Of a stretch of DNA of 64,000 nt, positions 57,754 through 64,000 are shown one piece after another. The notes beneath the pieces were generated by a model. That model had not been told where the DNA came from, made no database searches, and saw only the letters and a program-made list of their open reading frames with translations. The DNA is taken from assembly GCF_040049215.1 (NCBI RefSeq), contig NZ_JBDZDN010000004.1, forward strand, positions 310,001 through 374,000, read 5' to 3'. Origin of the DNA: Mesorhizobium_K sp040049215. GTDB lineage: Bacteria; Pseudomonadota; Alphaproteobacteria; Rhizobiales; Rhizobiaceae. The translations under genes and the position numbers were made by a program. Each line of letters opens with the position of its first letter. Position 1 is the stretch's first letter.

Positions 57754-57966
57754 ACCGAGGTCCGCACGAGGATCGTCAACGGCCATCCGAACAGCCAGAT
57801 CGACCATCTCCTGCCGTGGGCCTACATCGCCGACCCCGAACTCAGTGCGGTGGCCCGAGAACACCGCTTACGTCTCTGTGGCCTGTGGAAGATCGGATCG
57901 GAGGAGGCCAAAAAGCTGGCTGTCTACGTAGCACCTGACCTGAGACCCCAATATCCTCCGGTTTGA
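57754..57966 (+). pseudogene. IS66 transposase C-terminal remnant
   Basis: In the same frame as the glycosyltransferase, right after its stop, the DNA reads RTRIVNGHPNSQIDHLLPWA, the conserved end of IS66 TnpC, and stops at 57964. No inverted repeat or other IS66 gene was found nearby. Confidence 0.75.
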
Positions 57967-57993
57967 GGGAGAGTCCTGGTTTCATTTCTGGCC

Positions 57994-58154
57994 TCATGCG
58001 GCCTGTTTTTCCATCGTTGATTTCATTGCGAACTCAGTCGGCGGCATGTTGCCGAGAGCCGAGTGTGGTCGGTGGTGGTTGTAATCCTCCTTCCATGAGT
58101 TGATGGCGCTGCGGGCCTCAGACAGCGTCGAGAACAGTGTGTCGTTGAGATGGC
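57994..58154 (-). pseudogene. IS3-family orfB, C-terminal fragment
   Basis: The minus strand reads RHLNDTLFSTLSEARSAINS, WKEDYNHHRPHSALGNMPPT and EFA, the usual end of IS3-family transposases. It matches the upstream half at 58841-59006, from which it is now separated by about 690 bases. Confidence 0.8.
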
Positions 58155-58844
58155 GTAGTTGGGACTTCGGTTCCGGAGACGCCGGTCCTTTCCTGCCTGG
58201 CATGATCAACAGCTGGGAAGGCATGACCATTCCCGGTGTCGGGCGGGTGACGGCACTGGCCTTCAAGACGGCAATCGACGACCCGGCACGGTTCCGACGA
58301 TCGAGCGATGTAGGCGCCCATCTCGGCCTCACGCCCCGACAATATCAGTCCGGAGAGACCGACGTCCGGGGCCGCATAAGCCGATCCGGCGATGCGTTCA
58401 CACGGACCGCGTTGTTCACCGCGGCGCATGTGATGCTGACCCGGTCTTGCCAATGGACATCGATCAAGGCCTGGGGTGTGCGGATCGCGAAGCGCAGCAC
58501 GCTGAAGAAGGCCAAGATCGCTGTCGCTCGCAAACTGCCGTCGTCATGCACCGGATGTGGCGCGACGCCACTCCCTTCCGTTGGGGAGCGCCGGTGTGAT
58601 CTGATCACGAGCTTCGAGAGGGCAGTATCCCGATCGAAGGTCCCGTCAGGGACGGGGATGAGGCGAAGGCCGCACGAGTGTCTGGTGCTGCTTCAGCGCG
58701 CAATCACAAGCCCGCCGTTTAGCATGGTCCGCCTCACCTTCGACCCCCATCCTGCGGCGAGCAGATGCCGACCGCGAACAGAAGCATGACCCCAGACGGG
58801 TGCTTGGATCGAACAACGGAGATTGACACCGAAGCCCCAACTAC
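58155..58844. mobile_element. Insert bounded by 20-base imperfect inverted repeats inside an IS3 gene
   Basis: GTAGTTGGGACTTCGGTTCC at the left end matches the complement of GACACCGAAGCCCCAACTAC at the right end in 17 of 20 positions. The IS3 orfB frame stops exactly at the right repeat and resumes at the left one (minus strand RDECL then NDTLF). GCCTTCT and GCCATCT just outside may be a degenerate target duplication. The insert holds an IS110 transposase remnant. The family of the bounding element is not identified. Confidence 0.6.
58205..58599 (+). pseudogene. IS110-family transposase C-terminal remnant, frameshifted
   Basis: The frame reads MTIPGVGRVTALAFKTAIDD, then VGAHLGLTPRQYQSGE and GVRIAKRSTLKKAKIAVARK, which is the Transposase_20 half of IS110 enzymes. 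Near 58541 a one-base loss moves the rest (AVVMHRMWRDATPF) to another frame. The RuvC-like N-terminal half is missing. Confidence 0.8.
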
Positions 58845-59006
58845 AGAAGGCATTCGTCCCTGAAGCGCCCGTTGAAGCTCTCGACGAAGGCGTTCTGTGT
58901 GGGCTTGCCCGGCGCGATGCAGTGCCATTCGATCTCGGTCTGCTGGCACCATCGCAGGACCGCAAATTTCAATCGCATGACTTGGTGGGCGATGACGGGC
59001 TCGAAT
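58841..59006 (-). pseudogene. IS3-family orfB, core fragment
   Basis: The minus strand reads AVLRWCQQTEIEWHCIAPGK and QNAFVESFNGRFRDECL, the middle of the integrase core of IS3-family transposases. The N-terminal half is missing, and the frame is cut at the inverted repeat at 58844. Confidence 0.8.
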
Positions 59007-59085
59007 CGCCGACATCTTCGGTATAAACGTAGGTGGCATAGCACCCTGGTCCGACCGCGCGACCATTTTGAGCAGGGGTTGAAAG

Positions 59086-62000
59086 ATGCTGCCGGATTTT
59101 GCACTGCCGCCTTTCAGCTGCCAAACCGGCGACATCGGCGGGGAGCTCGACATTCCCTTGCCGTGCATCCTCACTAAACCATCCGTCTACGCAACGCTGA
59201 TACCGATCATCCTACGAATCGAGCCGACGCGCTGGTCGGACCTCGATCTCACTCTGCGAGTGGCCGAAGGGCATCGCCTTGGGGGCGAGGTTGTTGCGGT
59301 CTGGGGACGTTTTCCGCAACATCAGCAAGCGATAACGAGCGCATACGCATTGCGCCGCTGCCCGTTTGACAGCGAGCAAGTGACGCTTTGGTTTGGCGGC
59401 GAACCGCATATCCAGTTTCCCGGCGCAGACCTTGGGTACAGCATTGGTCTTGCCCCGGACACGACCGGCTCATCGACCACGCTGCGAATCCCAAGCTGGA
59501 GTTCGTCAAACCCTCCACACCCTGGATGGCGCCTAACGACTTGGGACGGGGTCAACCAGCTCGATAGCGGTGACGGTGTCATCCATGCCGTCGCCATCTG
59601 GCTCAGACCTCAAATCGGGGCCAGCCCGGCTGCTGCGGACGCTCCCTTGGCACTCGAGGTCCTCTCCGGAGGCGCTGTGGTCTGCCGCAAGACGCTTGTA
59701 GTCCTTGCACGATCGGAAACCGAGGTCGATCACGCATGCGCCTATTGGAAAGGTCCAATCAGCGGTGCGGCCACAAGCCTGTTCGACGGGCAGGTGCGAT
59801 ACAATCTTCCCCTATTCGCGGCCCTCGGACCGGGACTGCCTGTCAATCTGGACCTTGCCTACGACTCCGGCAGCGCCGCCGCCCTGGCCTCACCACAACC
59901 AGGAAGCACTGTCGATACCCGAGCTGAGTTGCCCTTCGGACCGGGGTGGTCGAGCCTTTTGACGTCTCGCCTCTTTCTGCTGACGAGGGAGCGGGAGGTT
60001 CGGACGGGCGACACTGACGTTGCGAGCCCTCGCGTCACGATACGCGACATTCTGTTCCTCGACTCGGACGGCCGGCTGACGTGGTTCCTTCCCGATCCTG
60101 GGTCCAACCACGACGCGCTGTATCTTCGGCCCCCCGACGCCATCGGGGGGTTCTGGACGACGGCGGCGCGGACACAGTCCGGCGCTCTTTCATGCACCTT
60201 CGACTCTGCGGCGATCTATGAGGTCGCCGATGGCTACAGACTGCTGTCAGCGGACTCGCTCATTGAGTTGGACTTCGACCGTAACGGCCGCCCGCGCCAG
60301 CTCCGGAGGATGGATCACGCTCGCCCGCTGCTGTTCGACTATGCGCTGAGTGGCGACAGGGTCCTCCGGACGGAAATAACTGACTCGCAGGGGCGGGCGA
60401 CTTCGCTGGTTCACGGAACGGACGGGCGGGTTTCGGAAGCGGTCGATCCGTCCGGGTCGCATTGGGTCTTCGAGTACAACGGAAGGATCCTCGCCACGGT
60501 TCGGCATGCCCAGAGCGGCGCCACGTGGAGGTTCGCGTGCGACGATTCAGGGCGTCTTCTCGAACTGACCGGTCCGGCATCTCGCGCAAGCTACATCTGG
60601 CAGCCTGCGAGGGCCTTGGCGCCGCGCCGCCCCTTGATGTCGGTGACTCGAGTCATCGAGGGCAATTACGCCGCAGCGTTCGCATGGGACTTTCAATCCT
60701 TCCCAAACACAACCGCGTTCGAGGTGGCGGTTCAGGAGCCCGAAGGGCGGGTTTCGCGTTTCCGCTACGCCAGCGTATCATTAGTCTGGACATGGGAGGT
60801 GGATCGCGGGGCCGGCCACCGGGAAATCTACGACGGAGCCGGCTGGCAAAGCTTTGTTCCGGGACAGCCCTATATCCATCGCTCCGGCTACTCGACGACA
60901 TATCCCAACGGAACGAGCGACCTGCGCTTTACCGGGACGATCGAGGGCCGGCGGCGACTTGTTTCGATATCATCCCGTAACGGGGCAACGACCCGTTTCA
61001 CCTATGGTACGACCGCCAACGGCGCTGTTGTTGTCACTCAAATCGTGGAAGATGAACCCTCTCCCGGAGCGGGACATCCGACGTGGCTGTTCCAGCACAA
61101 CGACGATGGCGAGCTGGTCTCCGAAACTGATCCATCGAGCGTCAGGACCTCGCATGTCAGATCGACCGAGCCGGGGAAGATCGGCCTCGTCACACGCTCG
61201 ACGCGCGGTCCGACGTGGAGCGAAGAGCAGGAGCACGACGCAATGGGGTGCCCGTCCCTCACAAGGGACGGCGAGGGCAACGAGACGGCATACGAGAGAG
61301 ACGGGCTGGGCAGGATGACCCGCAGCCTCGACTCCGATGGAGAAGAGACCCGCTTCAGATACGACCCGGCGACATTGCTCGTCTCCGAGATAGAGACGGC
61401 CGCCGGCATCGTCATCCGCCGAACGTACTCGGCTCTCGGGCAAATGGAGCACGAGATCGATCTGAACGATGGCGAGAAGCGGATCGAGTACAACGATCTC
61501 TACGAACCGACTTCCGAGATCTTCGAAGGCGGGGCCGAGCGCGTCCGCTACAACTACGATATCGCGGGCCGACTACTTGAAGTCACAGAAGAGAGCGGGA
61601 GTCGCCGGGAGACGACCACCAACGTTTACGATGCCCTGGGGAATATCGCCCAAGCTACAGTGACCGTCGGGGGCGAGCCACCGCAAGTGACGACGATAAC
61701 CTATACGGACGAAGGCCAGATCGCCCGCCTGACACACCCGCCAACCGTGGTTGCAGGACAATCCTTCACGCCGACCCTGGCATACGCCTATCGGCTGGAT
61801 GGGCTGCTGGAATCCGAGACGGCGGACATCGCGCCCGGCCGCCAGCAGCGCCTCACCTACCGCTACGACCGCCTCGCCCGCGTCGTGCAGATCGACAAGG
61901 GCGAACCCGGCGCCGAGATTTCCAGCGAGCGCTTCCTCTACGATGCCGCCGGCGTCCTCATCCAGCACTCGGGCGACAACCTGAACCTGTTGCTTACCCC

Positions 62001-64000
62001 GACGGTTCCGCGGGCAAGCACGACGTCGCTCGAACTCGATCAGGCGGGGCTTCCCCATCGGATACGGCAGAATGGCCGCACCATCGTCGAGGTCGAGCGC
62101 GACGGTGCCGCGCGCACAACCCAGGTCCGCATGCCCAATCAGTCTGGGCAACTGGTGTCCGTCGAGAAGCGCCAGTACCAAGGCTTCCGATTAAGCGCGG
62201 TGGAGACCGCCTACGGCCACGCGACGCAGATCAGATACGACGAGGCCGGCCGCCCCGCGACCTTGATCGATCCGCTCGGCACGCGCACGCTGCTCCAGTA
62301 CGACGCGGCGGACCGTCTCATACGCATGCGCATCGAGGGCCATGACGGTTCTCTCGCCGAGACCCGATACGCCTGGGGCATTCCGCACGACGAGCTCCTG
62401 GAAATCTCCCAATTCCGGGGGGGCAGCTGGGACACAACCCGGCTGCAATACGAGGATGGACTGCTAACCTCGGTGACCACGCCCATCGGGGCCACGTGGA
62501 GATACACCTACGACGCCACCGGCAATCTCGCGACGCTCGTCGATCCTTCCGGTGTGACGCGGACGTTCTCGTCCAACGATGCGGGAACGGAGAGCGCCGT
62601 CGCCTGGTCCTCCGGCCCAACCGTTCGGACGGAACGGGACCTCGCCGGCCGACTCCTCTCCTCGTCGGACGGAACCGCGCTGAAGACGCTTGCCCGGAAC
62701 GGGGTCGGTCTGCCCACACGGATCAACTATTCCAACGCAGCCGCCGGCTTCAACGCGACAGCCGACATTTCCTACGACGGCTATGGCCGGGTGGCGTCGG
62801 TCATGGACGACCTCGGTTTTTTCGTCGTCTGGGACCACGACGGGTTCGACCGCATCAGCAGGGTGACGGTGGCGGGCGGCGCCGGCCCGCCGACGGTGGT
62901 GGCGCAATACGATCGGGACCTGCAGGGCCGGCCGAAGCGGGTCAACAGGTTCGGGCTGGAAGACGTCTATCAATGGGGCAACGCAAGCGAGCTGCTTTCC
63001 ATTCGCAGCTTCGACGCCTCGAGCAACCTCGTCCGGCACGTCACCTACGACTACGATGTCCTGGAGCGGCTCACCGCCGCGACCCACCGGCATCTCTCGA
63101 TTGTCGAGCGCTGGCGGTACGACGGCGTCGGCCGCCTCACCGGACACGTGGTCGAGTCCACGAACGGCAACCGGTTGTGGGAAAAGGAATGGACCTACGA
63201 CGAAGCGGGGAATGCGGTTGTCGAGCGGTCGGGCGGGATCGTCACGACGCGAACGTACAACGGCTTCAATCAACTCATCGGAAGCCGGACGTTCGGTTGG
63301 ACGCCATTGCCGCCTGCGTCGCTGACGGCGTTATCCGACAGCGCCCTGCCCGGCCATGCTCCCGATCTTGCGAGCGACGGTCTTGCCGCGGCCGATCTCT
63401 CTGCGGGCCATGGCTTCGTCTCGGAAACGACGACGAGCGAGCACTGGCTGGAGCTCGTTCTGCCCAGCCGGCAGGCCGTGAGCGGACTTCAACTGGCGCT
63501 GCCACACGGACGCGATTTCCCTGCCGAGCTTCGCCTGGAATTTGCCGACACGGACGGTGTTTGGCACTCACTTAATGTCCTTTATGCCGTCGGCGCAGGT
63601 ATCCTCGATGCGCCGAGCGGCCGGATCAGGCCAGCGGCGCCGACCGCCACGCTCGGCGTTGCACCAGCACAAGCCGCCCGGATTCGGCTGCTGCAGCCGG
63701 CCGACGCCGGCCCACGACCTCCGGCGGAGCATCCCTACGCACTTGCCGTTGCCGAGCTGACGCTGTTTTCGCCGACTGAGGAGCAACTCGACTGCCACTA
63801 CGACGCGTGTGGACGGCTGCTCGAGGATGGTGAATTCACGTACCAGTACGACGCCCAAGGGCGTCTGGCCGAGGTGATCAAGGGGACCGCGAGTGTGGCG
63901 CACCTGGAATACGGCCCCGACGGCGAGTTGGTGGTGGAGCGTGATCCTGTCACTGGCGCGGCCGTGTTCAATCTTGCCCTGGCAGGACGCTGGCACTCAC
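59086..64000 (+). CDS. RHS/YD-repeat protein with internal discoidin-like module (3' end off window)
   Basis: A frame open for 1638 codons to the right edge starts at the ATG at 59086, where a TGA two codons upstream fixes the earliest start; AGGGG stands before it. Residues ~1-220 are unrecognised and lack a signal peptide. From ~225 (LPLFAALGPGLPVNLDLAYD) an RHS-type N-terminal domain begins, then many YD repeats: YNYDIAGRLLEV, IRYDEAGRPATLIDPLGT, WRYTYDATGNLATLVDPSG, WRYDGVGRLTGH and YQYDAQGRLAEV. Residues ~1405-1563 interrupt the repeats with a discoidin (F5/8C)-like fold (SEHWLELVLPSRQAVSGLQL..VAELTLF). The repeats should form a shell that encloses a C-terminal cargo or toxin, which lies outside the window. 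Confidence 0.88.
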   Translation, partial: MLPDFALPPFSCQTGDIGGELDIPLPCILTKPSVYATLIPIILRIEPTRWSDLDLTLRVAEGHRLGGEVVAVWGRFPQHQQAITSAYALRRCPFDSEQVTLWFGGEPHIQFPGADLGYSIGLAPDTTGSSTTLRIPSWSSSNPPHPGWRLTTWDGVNQLDSGDGVIHAVAIWLRPQIGASPAAADAPLALEVLSGGAVVCRKTLVVLARSETEVDHACAYWKGPISGAATSLFDGQVRYNLPLFAALGPGLPVNLDLAYDSGSAAALASPQPGSTVDTRAELPFGPGWSSLLTSRLFLLTREREVRTGDTDVASPRVTIRDILFLDSDGRLTWFLPDPGSNHDALYLRPPDAIGGFWTTAARTQSGALSCTFDSAAIYEVADGYRLLSADSLIELDFDRNGRPRQLRRMDHARPLLFDYALSGDRVLRTEITDSQGRATSLVHGTDGRVSEAVDPSGSHWVFEYNGRILATVRHAQSGATWRFACDDSGRLLELTGPASRASYIWQPARALAPRRPLMSVTRVIEGNYAAAFAWDFQSFPNTTAFEVAVQEPEGRVSRFRYASVSLVWTWEVDRGAGHREIYDGAGWQSFVPGQPYIHRSGYSTTYPNGTSDLRFTGTIEGRRRLVSISSRNGATTRFTYGTTANGAVVVTQIVEDEPSPGAGHPTWLFQHNDDGELVSETDPSSVRTSHVRSTEPGKIGLVTRSTRGPTWSEEQEHDAMGCPSLTRDGEGNETAYERDGLGRMTRSLDSDGEETRFRYDPATLLVSEIETAAGIVIRRTYSALGQMEHEIDLNDGEKRIEYNDLYEPTSEIFEGGAERVRYNYDIAGRLLEVTEESGSRRETTTNVYDALGNIAQATVTVGGEPPQVTTITYTDEGQIARLTHPPTVVAGQSFTPTLAYAYRLDGLLESETADIAPGRQQRLTYRYDRLARVVQIDKGEPGAEISSERFLYDAAGVLIQHSGDNLNLLLTPTVPRASTTSLELDQAGLPHRIRQNGRTIVEVERDGAARTTQVRMPNQSGQLVSVEKRQYQGFRLSAVETAYGHATQIRYDEAGRPATLIDPLGTRTLLQYDAADRLIRMRIEGHDGSLAETRYAWGIPHDELLEISQFRGGSWDTTRLQYEDGLLTSVTTPIGATWRYTYDATGNLATLVDPSGVTRTFSSNDAGTESAVAWSSGPTVRTERDLAGRLLSSSDGTALKTLARNGVGLPTRINYSNAAAGFNATADISYDGYGRVASVMDDLGFFVVWDHDGFDRISRVTVAGGAGPPTVVAQYDRDLQGRPKRVNRFGLEDVYQWGNASELLSIRSFDASSNLVRHVTYDYDVLERLTAATHRHLSIVERWRYDGVGRLTGHVVESTNGNRLWEKEWTYDEAGNAVVERSGGIVTTRTYNGFNQLIGSRTFGWTPLPPASLTALSDSALPGHAPDLASDGLAAADLSAGHGFVSETTTSEHWLELVLPSRQAVSGLQLALPHGRDFPAELRLEFADTDGVWHSLNVLYAVGAGILDAPSGRIRPAAPTATLGVAPAQAARIRLLQPADAGPRPPAEHPYALAVAELTLFSPTEEQLDCHYDACGRLLEDGEFTYQYDAQGRLAEVIKGTASVAHLEYGPDGELVVERDPVTGAAVFNLALAGRWHS

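Overview
The window looks like a high-GC chromosome segment from an alphaproteobacterium of the order Hyphomicrobiales, most like Mesorhizobium or another Phyllobacteriaceae genus. Support comes from a Brucella-type Omp10 lipoprotein, the cell-cycle regulator CpdR, an MmgR-type (suhB/alpha-r8) small RNA between hisN and an N-formylglutamate amidohydrolase gene, an ECF41 sigma-factor pair, a CtrA-type TTAA-N7-TTAA box, and rhizobial-style intergenic palindromes. From about 1 to 51 kb it is mostly ordinary core genome. From the tRNA-Val at 51.0 kb to the right edge it is accessory DNA: base composition is visibly more mixed, genes are broken, insertion-sequence scraps are nested in one another, and two very large proteins appear. 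Region by region. 1-5.1 kb (minus strand): a Ser/Thr kinase with a C-terminal universal-stress domain, cut by the left edge, with a metallophosphoesterase gene just upstream, an SDR oxidoreductase, a DUF533/TerB-like protein and the tRNA hydroxylase TrhO. 5.3-7 kb: a muramidase and KDPG aldolase. 7-10.5 kb: a DUF882 periplasmic protein and an NtrC-type sigma-54 activator. 10.6-15.4 kb: oligoendopeptidase F, overlapping pabB and pabC, and a haem-dependent demethylase-like protein. 15.4-20.6 kb: a cupin, the ECF41 sigma factor with its AhpD-like partner, a 49-residue basic protein, ilvD, a LacI remnant and an ArsR/SRPBCC pair. 20.7-31 kb: homospermidine synthase, Omp10, a frameshifted zinc peptidase, a PaaK-like protein, a LysM-tailed 5'-nucleotidase, hemH, an FAD oxidase, an SPFH protein and NfeD. 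31-38.6 kb (envelope): KdsD, a beta-barrel protein, GalU, an MltB-type transglycosylase and a DUF459 protein with a long Pro/Ala tail. 38.7-45 kb: gltBD. 45-51 kb: threonine aldolase, an Hsp20 gene with a heat-shock promoter and ROSE-like leader, an alpha/beta hydrolase, hisN, MmgR-type RNA, N-formylglutamate amidohydrolase, cpdR and tRNA-Val(GAC). The accessory part (51-64 kb) holds a secreted trypsin-like protease with two PAN modules, a frameshifted HNH-type gene, a 1483-residue protein that joins three glycosyltransferase domains (GT11-like, GT4-like, GT61-like), 1.3 kb of nested IS66, IS3 and IS110 remnants, and the first 1638 codons of an RHS/YD-repeat protein with a discoidin-like module inside its repeats. 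The RHS gene runs off the right edge. The glycosyltransferase fusion next to the RHS gene, in an apparent island at a tRNA, is the most likely place for an undescribed surface-glycan or contact-dependent system. That link is inference from position and domain content only.
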